From contig JABDQZ010000206.1 in assembly GCA_013041975.1 (NCBI GenBank), positions 1 through 18,409 on the forward strand: DNA of 18,409 nucleotides. Reading direction: 5' to 3'. The position numbers were made by a program, and so were the translations under genes. The notes beneath the pieces were generated by a model. That model saw only the letters and a program-made list of their open reading frames with translations. It had not been told where the DNA came from and did not search any database. Shown here piece after piece: positions 7,145 through 14,655 of this stretch. Every line of letters starts with the position of its first letter. Position 1 is the first letter of the stretch. Source of the DNA: Gammaproteobacteria bacterium (GTDB taxonomy: Bacteria; Pseudomonadota; Gammaproteobacteria; Chromatiales; Chromatiaceae).

Positions 7145-7173
7145 ATGAGAAGATTCTTGACCTGAATCATAAT
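7145..7173 (+). promoter_or_regulatory. Candidate sigma-70 promoter for the ccm operon
   Basis: ATGAGA (7145-7150) and CATAAT (7168-7173) are separated by 17 bp, matching the -35 and -10 consensus at four and five of six positions. A start point near 7180 would leave a leader of about 24 nt before ccmA. No Shine-Dalgarno-like sequence precedes the ccmA ATG. This is a pattern match only. Confidence 0.4.
7157..7170. promoter_or_regulatory. FNR/ANR-like binding site between the diheme cytochrome gene and ccmA
   Basis: TTGAC-CTGA-ATCAT agrees with the FNR consensus TTGAT-N4-ATCAA at eight of ten fixed positions. It overlaps the candidate -10 of ccmA. It would also lie about 40 bp upstream of a possible start point near 7124 for the leftward cytochrome gene (weak -10 TATCAA at 7136-7131), which is the usual spacing for FNR activation. 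The direction of any effect is inference. Confidence 0.4.
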
Positions 7174-7203
7174 TAAAAGCTGAATAACGTTTAACCTTCC
7201 CTG

Positions 7204-7818
7204 ATGTTAAAAGTGTCCTCCCTAGAATGTGTGCGTGGTGACCGCAGCCTGTTTCGCGATGTCAGTTTTGATATCTGTGATGGCGAATTGTTGCATCTGC
7301 ATGGTCACAATGGCAGTGGCAAGACCACGCTGCTAAGAACATTGGCCAGTCTGGTTCAGCCTGCTGAGGGTGATATTCACTGGGAAAACGAGTCGATCTA
7401 TGAACTGGGTGAGGACTACACACGACATGTGATGTATATCGGTCACAAGAATGCCATCAAGGATGATCTGACCGGCGTTGAAAACCTGATGATTTCCAGC
7501 GTGCTGGATGGCCACGATATTTCTGCAAAGCAGGCGTGGCAGGCACTGGATGATATTGGCCTGCGAGGTGCTGAAGATTTGCCTGTTAAAGTGCTTTCAC
7601 AGGGGCAGAGGCGGAGAGTCGCGCTATCTCGGTTACTGGTGACTGATACCCGTCTGTGGATCCTGGATGAACCGTTTGTAGCGCTTGATAAAGCCGCCGT
7701 AGCGCTGCTGCAGGATGTGATTCGCAAACATCTTGAAAAGGGCGGTATGAGTATTTTGACCACCCATCAGGATGTCGAGCTGACCGCCAATGATCCAAAG
7801 CAGTTGAAGCTGGGATGA
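7204..7818 (+). CDS. ccmA: Heme exporter ATP-binding protein CcmA
   Basis: The 204-aa ATPase subunit of the CcmAB(CD) ABC complex, which drives release of heme-loaded CcmE in System I cytochrome c maturation. Walker A GHNGSGKT is at 34-41, the ABC signature LSQGQ at 131-135, Walker B LWILDEP at 151-157 and the switch histidine H188 in TTHQD. The N-terminus MLKVSSLECVRGDRSLF aligns with typical CcmA starts, which supports the ATG at 7204 even though no purine-rich ribosome binding site precedes it (upstream is TTAACCTTCCCTG). It is the first gene of the ccm cluster, and ccmB follows after 10 bp. Confidence 0.96.
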   Translation: MLKVSSLECVRGDRSLFRDVSFDICDGELLHLHGHNGSGKTTLLRTLASLVQPAEGDIHWENESIYELGEDYTRHVMYIGHKNAIKDDLTGVENLMISSVLDGHDISAKQAWQALDDIGLRGAEDLPVKVLSQGQRRRVALSRLLVTDTRLWILDEPFVALDKAAVALLQDVIRKHLEKGGMSILTTHQDVELTANDPKQLKLG

Positions 7819-7828
7819 TAATAACCCG

Positions 7829-8497
7829 ATGTTCACAGCCTTTTTAACCGTCCTCAAACGTGATTTGATACTGGCAATGCGTCGCAAGTCGGATGTGACT
7901 TCAACGCTGTTCTTTTTTGTCGTTGTCGTCAGCCTGTTTCCGCTGGCTATCGGGCCGGAGCTGGATACCCTGCGGATGATTGCCCCCGGCATTGTCTGGG
8001 TGGCGGCATTGCTGGCTTCGATGCTGGCGCTGGATCATATGTTTTCTGTTGATTACCAGGACGGCTCACTGGAACAACTGTTGCTAACGCCTCAACCGCT
8101 GACAGTTCTAGTGGTTGCCAAAGTGCTGGCACACTGGTTGATTACTGGCTTGCCACTGGTAATGATTGCCCCTTTGCTGGGTGTTCAATACGACTTGTCC
8201 AGCGAGGCGATAAAAGTATTGTTGATTACGCTGCTGGTCGGTACGCCGGCGCTGAGTCTGATTGGAGCAATCGGTGCGGCTCTGACGCTGGGATTGCGTG
8301 GCGGTGGCGTACTGGTTTCCCTGCTGGTATTGCCCTTGACGATTCCGGTGCTGATTTTCGGAGCCGGCGCTGTTGAGGCCAATGTTTCCGGGCTGGGATC
8401 CGAGGGACATTTATCGATGTTACTGGCAATTCTGGTGATGTCTTTACTGCTGGCGCCACTGGCGACGGCCGTGGCATTACGGATTTCCACTGAATAG
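7829..8497 (+). CDS. ccmB: Heme exporter membrane protein CcmB
   Basis: The 222-aa polytopic membrane partner of CcmA, with about six hydrophobic helices. Family hallmarks are visible: the N-terminal RDLILAMRRKSD, the loop DYQDGSLEQLLLTPQP (75-90) after the first helices, and PLTIPVLIFGAGA (169-181). Length is standard for the family (about 220). It forms the membrane part of the transporter that powers holo-CcmE release from CcmC and CcmD. It follows ccmA by 10 bp and is separated from ccmC by an unusually long 123 bp. Confidence 0.96.
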   Translation: MFTAFLTVLKRDLILAMRRKSDVTSTLFFFVVVVSLFPLAIGPELDTLRMIAPGIVWVAALLASMLALDHMFSVDYQDGSLEQLLLTPQPLTVLVVAKVLAHWLITGLPLVMIAPLLGVQYDLSSEAIKVLLITLLVGTPALSLIGAIGAALTLGLRGGGVLVSLLVLPLTIPVLIFGAGAVEANVSGLGSEGHLSMLLAILVMSLLLAPLATAVALRISTE

Positions 8498-8511
8498 TTG
8501 AACGAGGTCAC

Positions 8512-8540
8512 TGTACAAGGAATGATCGGCTGGCGATAAT
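8512..8540 (+). promoter_or_regulatory. Candidate internal sigma-70 promoter upstream of ccmC
   Basis: TGTACA (8512-8517) and GATAAT (8535-8540) are spaced by 17 bp, matching the consensus at four and five of six positions. It would give ccmC onward a start point near 8547, independent of ccmA and ccmB. This is a pattern match only. Confidence 0.35.
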
Positions 8541-8559
8541 CATGAAAATAACACGAACC

Positions 8560-8602
8560 AAATTCACAAATTGCGGTCACAAAATCGCAACGGGAATTTT
8601 TT
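8560..8602 (+). promoter_or_regulatory. Imperfect hairpin followed by a T-run just upstream of ccmC
   Basis: AAATTC (8560-8565) can pair with GAATTT (8594-8599), and TTGCG (8571-8575) with CGCAA (8586-8590). This gives an 11-bp interrupted stem around a 10-nt loop, with the last T residues running to 8602. It could act as a weak terminator or attenuator, or as an mRNA processing or stability element between ccmAB and ccmC-I. The stem is AT-rich, so a strong terminator is unlikely. Confidence 0.35.
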
Positions 8603-8620
8603 GCTGCGATAACAATACTC

Positions 8621-9388
8621 ATGCCCAATAAATTTATTAATCTTTTCAAGTATTCTTCGCCTGCCTCTTTTTATCCACTGGCAGGATCGATTGCGCGCTG
8701 GTCTACCATAATCACAGTGATTCTGCTGGTTGTCGGTCTTTACATGAGTTTTTTTGTCGCGCCGACTGATTACAAGCAGGGTGAAGGTTATCGTATTATT
8801 TTCGTGCATGTGCCCGCAGCCTGGATGTCGATGTTTATTTATCTGGTGATGGCTTTCTGGTCGGCCATGGGGCTGGTCATGAACACACGGCTGTCAGCGA
8901 TGATGACCTCGGCACTGGCCCCAACTGGAGCCATGTTTACCTTTCTGGCGTTGTGGACAGGTGCTTTCTGGGGTAAACCGATGTGGGGAGCCTGGTGGGT
9001 ATGGGATGCGCGCCTGACGTCAGAACTGATTCTGTTCTTCCTCTATCTGGGCTTTATGGCATTGCAGTCAGCCACTGACGACAGGCGACGTGCGGATCGT
9101 GCCGGAGCAATTCTGGTACTGGTGGGCGTAGTGAATATTCCGATTATCTACTACTCGGTTGAGTGGTGGAATACGTTGCATCAGGGGGCATCAGTTTCTG
9201 TCAGCAAGGGATCGAGCATGAGCAGTGTGATGCTCACCACCATGCTGATTATGACATTTGCTTTCTGGGCGTATACTTTCGCTATGGCTTATAAGAGAGT
9301 GCGCTGCATTATTCTGGAGCGTGAGCGCGATACCCAGTGGGTGAAAAAACTTCCTGAAATTCAGGCAATCAATGCGAGGCGCAGCTAA
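8621..9388 (+). CDS. ccmC: Heme handling protein CcmC
   Basis: A 255-aa integral membrane protein of the heme-handling family that presents periplasmic heme to CcmE. The tryptophan-rich WWD segment is WGAWWVWDARLT (122-133), and the two heme-ligand histidines known from E. coli CcmC correspond to H63 (VHVPAAW) and H187 (WNTLHQG). About six membrane helices are visible. Length and the motif HYSVEWWNTLHQG-type region (YYSVEWWNTLHQGA here) are standard. No good ribosome binding site precedes the ATG at 8621, but the frame is closed upstream at 8549 and holds no other ATG, GTG or TTG start. The stop overlaps the ccmD start (TAATG at 9386-9390). Confidence 0.97.
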   Translation: MPNKFINLFKYSSPASFYPLAGSIARWSTIITVILLVVGLYMSFFVAPTDYKQGEGYRIIFVHVPAAWMSMFIYLVMAFWSAMGLVMNTRLSAMMTSALAPTGAMFTFLALWTGAFWGKPMWGAWWVWDARLTSELILFFLYLGFMALQSATDDRRRADRAGAILVLVGVVNIPIIYYSVEWWNTLHQGASVSVSKGSSMSSVMLTTMLIMTFAFWAYTFAMAYKRVRCIILERERDTQWVKKLPEIQAINARRS

Positions 9389-9567
9389 TGGCTGAATTTT
9401 TTGATATGGGCGGCTATGCCCTATACGTATGGGGATCATTTGGTGCGACAGCACTACTGATGATTTCAGAACCGATGCTGTTGTCACGCCGCCGCAAGGC
9501 TGCAATAGAACGTGTGGCACGTTTGCAGAGAATGAATCAAGAGAGTGGTTATGAAAGCAAGACATAA
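9388..9567 (+). CDS. ccmD: Heme exporter subunit CcmD
   Basis: A 59-aa protein with one membrane helix (about 9-30) followed by a basic stretch RRRKAAIERVARLQR (34-48). This is the usual CcmD layout: a short periplasmic start MAEFFDMGGYALYVWGSFG, one helix and a charged cytoplasmic tail. CcmD binds CcmC and CcmE and is needed for holo-CcmE release. Its ATG shares an A with the ccmC stop codon, and its last 17 bases overlap ccmE in another frame, so translation of ccmC, ccmD and ccmE is likely coupled. Confidence 0.92.
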   Translation: MAEFFDMGGYALYVWGSFGATALLMISEPMLLSRRRKAAIERVARLQRMNQESGYESKT

Positions 9568-10009
9568 GAGACTGGGATTTATCGTTTTCGGCATGGTAGC
9601 GCTTTCACTGGCGACCTGGCTGGTGATTAATGCATTGGATAACAATCTGTCATATTTCTTTTCCCCTACAGAAGTGTCAGAAAACAAGGCCCCAAAAGAC
9701 CATCTTTTCCGCCTGGGTGGGCTGGTCAAGCCGGCCAGCGTCAAGCGTCTTGATGGTGTCGATGTCGAGTTCGTGGTGACCGATAACAGAAATGAAGTCA
9801 AGGTGGTTTACTCGGGTATTCTTCCTGATCTGTTTGAAGAAGGTCAGGGTGTTATCACGCAGGGCAGGATGAGCGCTGGTGGTGTGTTTAAAGCCCAGGA
9901 GGTGTTAGCCAAGCATGATGAAAATTATATGCCTCCTGAAGTAGCCGATGCGCTGCAGCAGTCACATGAGGCTGGTGTTGCTGAAATGGCCAAGGAGCAG
10001 GACATATGA
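9551..10009 (+). CDS. ccmE: Periplasmic heme chaperone CcmE
   Basis: A 152-aa membrane-anchored heme chaperone that binds heme covalently and delivers it to CcmF. It has one N-terminal anchor helix (about 9-29) and an OB-fold domain with FRLGGLVKPASV (53-64) and SGILPDLFEEGQGV (88-101). The heme-attachment motif HDENY is at 122-126, with H122 the covalent site and Y126 the axial ligand by homology to E. coli. This is the classical histidine type, not the cysteine variant. A GTG six bases upstream (9545) is possible, but GAGAG at 9541-9545 spaces correctly to the ATG at 9551. Its stop overlaps the ccmF start in ATGA. Confidence 0.97.
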   Translation: MKARHKRLGFIVFGMVALSLATWLVINALDNNLSYFFSPTEVSENKAPKDHLFRLGGLVKPASVKRLDGVDVEFVVTDNRNEVKVVYSGILPDLFEEGQGVITQGRMSAGGVFKAQEVLAKHDENYMPPEVADALQQSHEAGVAEMAKEQDI

Positions 10010-11973
10010 TTCCTGAACTCGGGCATATTGCCCTTATTATTTCACTGATGCTGGCTCTGGTGCAGTCGGTGGTTCCATTGGTCGGGGCACAAACCAGAAC
10101 TTCTTCCTGGATCAGTCTGGCAAGACCGGTGGCCCGTGCACAGTTCACCTTCATGCTGATTTCCTATATCGCGCTGACCTATGCTTTTCTCACGCATGAT
10201 TTCACCGTTGAATATGTGGCGAATAACTCCAATACGCAATTGCCTGTCATTTACCTGATTTCAGGTGTCTGGGGTGCGCATGAAGGTTCGCTGTTGTTGT
10301 GGGCACTGACGCTATCTCTATGGACGCTGATGGTCACTTATTTCAGCAAGTCGGTTCCCGAAGTTATGGTGGCACGAGTTATCTCGGTCCTTGGTTTGGT
10401 CACTGTCGGTTTCCTGTTGTTCATGTTGCTGACATCAAATCCTTTTGATCGCATCGTTCCTGCTCCTCCTGAAGGCCGTGACCTCAATCCATTATTGCAG
10501 GATATCGGGCTGGCAATTCATCCTCCCATGCTGTACATGGGATATGTTGGTTTCGCTGTCCCCTTCGCATTTGCAATCGCTGCCATGCTCGGTGGTCAGC
10601 TCGATGCAGCCTGGGCTCGCTGGTCACGTCCCTGGACGAACGTCGCCTGGCTGTTTCTGACGCTGGGTATCGCGCTGGGAAGCTGGTGGGCCTACTACGA
10701 ACTCGGCTGGGGTGGCTGGTGGTTCTGGGATCCTGTGGAAAATGCTTCCTTCATGCCGTGGCTGGTTGGTACTGCGCTCATGCATTCTCTGGCAGTGACT
10801 GAAAAACGTGCTGCCTTTAAAGCATGGACGGTATTACTGGCGATCTTTGCGTTCTCGTTGAGCCTGCTGGGCACCTTCCTGGTACGTTCAGGTGTGCTGA
10901 CATCGGTTCATGCTTTTGCTTCTGATCCCGAGCGTGGAGTGTTTATCCTGCTGTTCCTGGTTGCCGTTGTCGGAGGGTCTTTGAGCCTTTATGCATGGCG
11001 TGCCAGAGAGATTCGCAGTCGAGTGCAGTTTGAGGTCTTTTCTCGTGAAACCGCGTTGCTAATGAACAATGTGATTCTGGTTGTGGCAGCTGCCAGTGTT
11101 TTGCTGGGCACTTTGTATCCGTTGGCGCTTGATGCGTTGCAGCTGGGGAAAATCTCTGTGGGACCTCCTTACTTCAATGCCGTGTTCATCCCATTGACCG
11201 CGCCGCTGGTTGTGCTGATGGGAGCCGGTATCATGGTGCGCTGGAAGAAGGATAGTCTGAAAAACCTGTTACCAAGATTATGGATTCCTTTAATTGCCAG
11301 TTTTGTAGGTGGTTTGACTTTCGTGCTGGCCTTGATGCCTGAGTTCCATTTGCAGGCAGCGCTAGGCATGATACTCGCTATTTGGGTTGTGTTGGGTATC
11401 ATTGTCGATGTGCGTGGCCGGCTCGCAAATGGGCGTCGTTTCTGGTCATTGCCGATGGGTTATTTTGGCATGATGCTGGGGCATATCGGTATTGCGGTAT
11501 TTGTTGTGGGCATAACGCTGGTGTCTATTTACAGCACCGAAAAAGATGTGCGTATGCAAAAGGGCGATAGTGTAAATCTGGGTGGCTATGATTTTACTTT
11601 CCAGGGTGTACGTGAATTCAGGGGCAAAAACTACGTTGCCAGTGAAGGCATTGTCACTGTCAGCCGCGACGGCGAAGAAGTGGTCAGGATGTTGCCGCAG
11701 AAACGTGTATATCTGGTGCAGAAAAATCCAATGACTGAAGCGGCAATCGATGCCGGTTTAACCAGGGACCTGTTTGTTGCGCTGGGTGAAAAGCTCGATA
11801 CCAAGGGAGCCTGGAGTCTGCGCTTGTATCACAAGCCTTATATCCGCTGGATCTGGCTGGGTGCCATTATCATGTCACTGGGTGCATTGCTGTCTGCTGC
11901 TGATCCACGTTATCGCAAACTGGCACGTCGAGAGGTGGAAGCCAATGCTGAAGCTGCAGGAGCTCGTGCATGA
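10006..11973 (+). CDS. ccmF: Cytochrome c heme lyase subunit CcmF
   Basis: A 655-aa polytopic membrane protein, the core of the CcmFHI heme lyase that joins heme from CcmE to apocytochrome CxxCH cysteines. The WWD motif WGGWWFWDPVENASFMPW is at 235-252. Four conserved histidines are visible: H172 (IHPPMLY), H260 (ALMH), H302 (VHAF) and H493 (LGHIG), corresponding to the heme-b and WWD-heme ligands in E. coli. A large periplasmic domain lies near 511-610 before the last helix. AAGGAG at 9992-9997 precedes the ATG, which overlaps the ccmE stop by 4 nt; the ccmG start likewise overlaps its stop. Full length and intact. Confidence 0.97.
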   Translation: MIPELGHIALIISLMLALVQSVVPLVGAQTRTSSWISLARPVARAQFTFMLISYIALTYAFLTHDFTVEYVANNSNTQLPVIYLISGVWGAHEGSLLLWALTLSLWTLMVTYFSKSVPEVMVARVISVLGLVTVGFLLFMLLTSNPFDRIVPAPPEGRDLNPLLQDIGLAIHPPMLYMGYVGFAVPFAFAIAAMLGGQLDAAWARWSRPWTNVAWLFLTLGIALGSWWAYYELGWGGWWFWDPVENASFMPWLVGTALMHSLAVTEKRAAFKAWTVLLAIFAFSLSLLGTFLVRSGVLTSVHAFASDPERGVFILLFLVAVVGGSLSLYAWRAREIRSRVQFEVFSRETALLMNNVILVVAAASVLLGTLYPLALDALQLGKISVGPPYFNAVFIPLTAPLVVLMGAGIMVRWKKDSLKNLLPRLWIPLIASFVGGLTFVLALMPEFHLQAALGMILAIWVVLGIIVDVRGRLANGRRFWSLPMGYFGMMLGHIGIAVFVVGITLVSIYSTEKDVRMQKGDSVNLGGYDFTFQGVREFRGKNYVASEGIVTVSRDGEEVVRMLPQKRVYLVQKNPMTEAAIDAGLTRDLFVALGEKLDTKGAWSLRLYHKPYIRWIWLGAIIMSLGALLSAADPRYRKLARREVEANAEAAGARA

Positions 11974-12497
11974 ACAAGGCCGCCATTCCTCTGATTGTCT
12001 TTCTGTTGATGGCCGGACTGTTTCTGTTTGTGTTACAGAAAATCAATACCGGTGAATATGATCCGAGAGATATTCCAACCGAGCTGATCAATCAGAAAGT
12101 GCCGGACTTCGAGTTGGTGAATTTGCTGGATACCACTGATACCGTCAAGGCCTCGGATTATCTGGGTAACCCCTGGTTATTGAATGTCTGGGGAACCTGG
12201 TGTGCGCAATGCTGGAAAGAACATCCCTACCTGATGTTTCTGTCGCGTCAGGATGTGCCTATTGTAGGTATCAACTGGCGTGATGACATGGCAGAAGCAC
12301 GTTCCATGCTAACAAGCGAAGGTAATCCCTTTGTCGAAACCGGCTTTGATCCCAAAAGTGATGCGGTGATTGAGCTTGGGGTTTATGGTGCACCGGAAAC
12401 TTTCCTTGTTGATGCCAGCGGTATGATCAAGGTCAAGCACAAGGGTGCGATGAGTCCACAGGTATGGCAAGAGAAGTTTCAGCCTTTCTTTAAATGA
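11970..12497 (+). CDS. ccmG: Thiol:disulfide interchange protein CcmG/DsbE
   Basis: A 175-aa membrane-anchored thioredoxin-like protein that reduces the cysteines of apocytochrome c, or of CcmH, before heme attachment. An N-terminal anchor (about 6-23) is followed by the family segment VPDFELVNLLD (44-54) and the active site WGTWCAQCWKEHP (74-86) with C78 and C81. The acidic-motif loop and cis-proline GVYGAPET (137-144) are also present. The redox motif is CAQC rather than the CPTC of E. coli; CcmG proteins vary at these two positions. AGGAG at 11958-11962 supports the ATG at 11970, which overlaps ccmF by 4 nt. Confidence 0.96.
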   Translation: MNKAAIPLIVFLLMAGLFLFVLQKINTGEYDPRDIPTELINQKVPDFELVNLLDTTDTVKASDYLGNPWLLNVWGTWCAQCWKEHPYLMFLSRQDVPIVGINWRDDMAEARSMLTSEGNPFVETGFDPKSDAVIELGVYGAPETFLVDASGMIKVKHKGAMSPQVWQEKFQPFFK

Positions 12498-12507
12498 CCA
12501 TTTTTCA

Positions 12508-12981
12508 ATGAAGTTCTCCATGATGATCAGATCAATATTACTCGTCGTTTTGCTATCGATATCTTTCCAGGCTTCAGCGCGTGTTGCTGCCTATGAATTT
12601 GAGAATTCCAATCAGGAATCTACCTATAACGATTTGATCAATGAATTACGTTGTCTTGTCTGTCAGAACCAGACCATCGCCGATTCCAATGCCGAGCTGG
12701 CGCAGGATATGAAACGCAAAACCCATGAGCTGGTTATGCAGGGCAAGAGCAAGAAAGAAATTAGTGACTTTATGGTGCAGCGTTACGGTAACTTTGTGCA
12801 GTATAAACCACCCGTCACTTCAACAACCTACCTGTTATGGACAGGCCCGTTTATCATCCTGTTTATTGGCCTGTTTATTCTTATTAAAATCATTCGTAAC
12901 CGCAAGGTCGAGAAACCTGTGGAACTGTCTGACAATGACAAATCACGTGCAGCTGACCTGCTGAACTCTAAAGGCGAATAA
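12508..12981 (+). CDS. ccmH: Cytochrome c maturation protein CcmH (short, CcmL-type)
   Basis: A 157-aa protein with a signal peptide (about 1-24), a three-helix periplasmic domain carrying the redox motif LRCLVCQNQ (48-56; C49 and C52), and a C-terminal membrane helix (about 109-129). It is part of the heme lyase and takes part in reducing apocytochrome c. Its length shows the split organisation: the TPR part found fused in E. coli CcmH is the separate next gene. The start at 12508 lacks a clear ribosome binding site; ATGs at 12520 and 12523 are alternatives that would still leave a usable signal peptide. Confidence 0.95.
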   Translation: MKFSMMIRSILLVVLLSISFQASARVAAYEFENSNQESTYNDLINELRCLVCQNQTIADSNAELAQDMKRKTHELVMQGKSKKEISDFMVQRYGNFVQYKPPVTSTTYLLWTGPFIILFIGLFILIKIIRNRKVEKPVELSDNDKSRAADLLNSKGE

Positions 12982-12983
12982 GT

Positions 12984-14642
12984 ATGACATTCTGGATTCT
13001 GGTTAGTGTGCTGGTAGTGGTGGCTGTTGCCTGGCTGGCGCCTGTATTGCTTCGGGAAAAACCTTTGCGTGAGCTTGATCGCAAGCAACAAAACGTCACT
13101 ATAGCCAAAGAGCGGCTTGATGAAATTGCTGCAGAACATGCTTCTGGTGAAATGACCAGCGCTGTTTATGAGCAGGTCAAAGGGGAGCTTGAAGCCAGCC
13201 TGATAGCCGATGTTGATGATCAGGACAAGGATACCGGTCAGCAGATACAGAGCAAAGGTTCAGGCAAACTGGTGTTACTGATTCTGGTGTTGCTGATCCC
13301 ATTGGGCACTGTCGGTCTATATCAGCATCTGGGTTCTCCACACTTGCTGGAGTACGCAGGAGCCAGTGCCGGTCGTGATCATTCGATTGAGCATGTAGCG
13401 GCGGGTGCCGAGAGTATCGAGGACCTGGTAGGCAAGCTCAAGGCACGTCTCGAAAAGAACCCTGAAGACGGCGAAGGCTGGTATCTACTGGCAAGAACAC
13501 ATATGTCTCGCCAGAGTTTCCCCGAGGCACTGGAAGCTCTGGAAAAATCACTTGAGGTTCTGGGTGAGCATCCTGCCATTCTCACAGGGATGGCTGATGC
13601 AACTGCAATGATCAATGCCGGTGATCTTACTGGTAAGGCGACGGGCTACCTCGAAAAAGCCCTGGAGTTACAACCTGACAATGAGACTGCCTTGTGGCTG
13701 GGAGGCATGGCGGCGCAGCAGGCCGGCAAGTTTCAGGTGGCTGTGGATCGTTGGACTCGATTGATTCCATTGCTTGGAGATGAATCAGGAAGCCAGCAAC
13801 AGGTACAGGAGCTGATCAACCAGGCTGTTCATGAAGCCAAGACCAAGGGAATCGAGGTCAATGTTGCCGAGGTCAAGATTACTCCTGCGAAAGCGATCAC
13901 GGTGAAGCTTTCAGCTGATGTTGCTGCGACGGTCAGTCCAGACAGCGCGGTATATGTTTTTGCGCTGGCTGCTTCAGGGCCACCCATGCCCCTGGCAGCT
14001 GTCAAGGTCAATTTTTCTCAATTGCCAACAGAAATTGTTCTGGACGATAGCAGTGCGATGATGCCCGAACTGAAAATATCCAGTATCGATGAAGTTGTTG
14101 TCAGTGCACGTGTTTCAATGAGTGGTGATCCTTTGCCCCAGGCAGGAGACTATTCCAGTCACCGGGTTAAAATGGACTTTAAGGAATCCGCTGTCGTAGA
14201 CCTGGTGATTAACCACAAGATTTCCAATCCTGCAGATATCCCGATGTCTGAACAGCAGTCGACTCTGCCCGCAGAAACCACTGATGCCACAGAACCTGTA
14301 GCCATCAAGGCGTGGGTGAGCCTTGATGCGGCAATGAAAGACAGTGTATCAGGTGATGATGTTGTTTTTGTCATGGCAAAAGCCAAAGCCGGACCTCCAA
14401 TGCCATTGGCCGCCCAGCGTCTGACAGTATCCGAACTTCCACTGGAAGTGACACTGGATGACAGTATGGCGATGATGCCGCAAATGAAGCTGTCTGGTTT
14501 TGAGCAGGTCGTGGTATCTGCCCGTGTTTCAAAAAGTGGTCAGCCCATGGCGTCACCCGGCGATATTTCCAGTCAGACTGTTGATGTCAGTCTCTCGGGT
14601 ACGGTTGGTGTTAACCTCAACCTGGACAGGGTGGTTCAATAA
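12984..14642 (+). CDS. ccmI: Cytochrome c maturation protein CcmI with duplicated C-terminal domain
   Basis: A 552-aa apocytochrome chaperone of the heme lyase complex. Two membrane helices (about 3-23 and 95-113) flank a cytoplasmic loop with a coiled-coil-like stretch LREKPLRELDRKQQNVTIAK. A periplasmic TPR region follows (about 145-290; EDGEGWYLLARTHMSRQSFP, then a repeat near 218-258), which in the family binds the C-terminal helix of apocytochrome c. The C-terminal beta domain, normally single, occurs twice (about 300-410 and 438-550), joined by a Ser/Thr/Glu linker. This makes the protein roughly 140 residues longer than a typical single-copy version (about 400). AAGG at 12971-12974 supports the ATG, 2 bp after the ccmH stop. 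Confidence 0.93.
   Translation: MTFWILVSVLVVVAVAWLAPVLLREKPLRELDRKQQNVTIAKERLDEIAAEHASGEMTSAVYEQVKGELEASLIADVDDQDKDTGQQIQSKGSGKLVLLILVLLIPLGTVGLYQHLGSPHLLEYAGASAGRDHSIEHVAAGAESIEDLVGKLKARLEKNPEDGEGWYLLARTHMSRQSFPEALEALEKSLEVLGEHPAILTGMADATAMINAGDLTGKATGYLEKALELQPDNETALWLGGMAAQQAGKFQVAVDRWTRLIPLLGDESGSQQQVQELINQAVHEAKTKGIEVNVAEVKITPAKAITVKLSADVAATVSPDSAVYVFALAASGPPMPLAAVKVNFSQLPTEIVLDDSSAMMPELKISSIDEVVVSARVSMSGDPLPQAGDYSSHRVKMDFKESAVVDLVINHKISNPADIPMSEQQSTLPAETTDATEPVAIKAWVSLDAAMKDSVSGDDVVFVMAKAKAGPPMPLAAQRLTVSELPLEVTLDDSMAMMPQMKLSGFEQVVVSARVSKSGQPMASPGDISSQTVDVSLSGTVGVNLNLDRVVQ
13947..14159 (+). repeat. CcmI C-terminal domain, copy 1 (core)
   Basis: This encodes CcmI residues 322-392 and includes GPPMPLAA, LDDSSAMMP and VVVSARVS. 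It aligns without gaps with copy 2, 414 bp (138 codons) downstream; I count 41 identical residues out of 71. The DNA is clearly diverged, so the duplication is old. Confidence 0.9.
14361..14573 (+). repeat. CcmI C-terminal domain, copy 2 (core)
   Basis: This encodes CcmI residues 460-530 with the same landmarks (GPPMPLAA, LDDSMAMMP, VVVSARVS). It looks closer than copy 1 to the domain I remember from single-copy CcmI proteins (LDDSMAMMP, KLSGF), which suggests copy 1 is the added or freer-evolving one. Confidence 0.9.
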
Positions 14643-14655
14643 GTGGATTGCTTGA

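Larger units (their letters stand above)
8498..8620 (+). other. Non-coding gap inside the ccm operon
   Basis: These 123 bp separate ccmB from ccmC, while the other ccm junctions are overlaps or gaps of at most about 10 bp. The gap holds a promoter-like pair and an imperfect hairpin (annotated separately). A 29-codon reading frame (8542-8631) runs into the ccmC start but has a poor ribosome binding site and no recognisable product. Confidence 0.5.

Noticed and set aside
8542..8631. A 29-codon frame before and overlapping the ccmC start (starting MKITRTKFTN)
   Set aside because: Its ribosome binding site is poor, its product matches nothing I know, and three cysteines without CxxCH do not suggest a function. 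Coupled translation into ccmC remains a bare possibility.
9545..9550. GTG start for ccmE six bases upstream of the chosen ATG
   Set aside because: GAGAG at 9541-9545 would overlap this GTG, whereas its distance to the ATG at 9551 is suitable.
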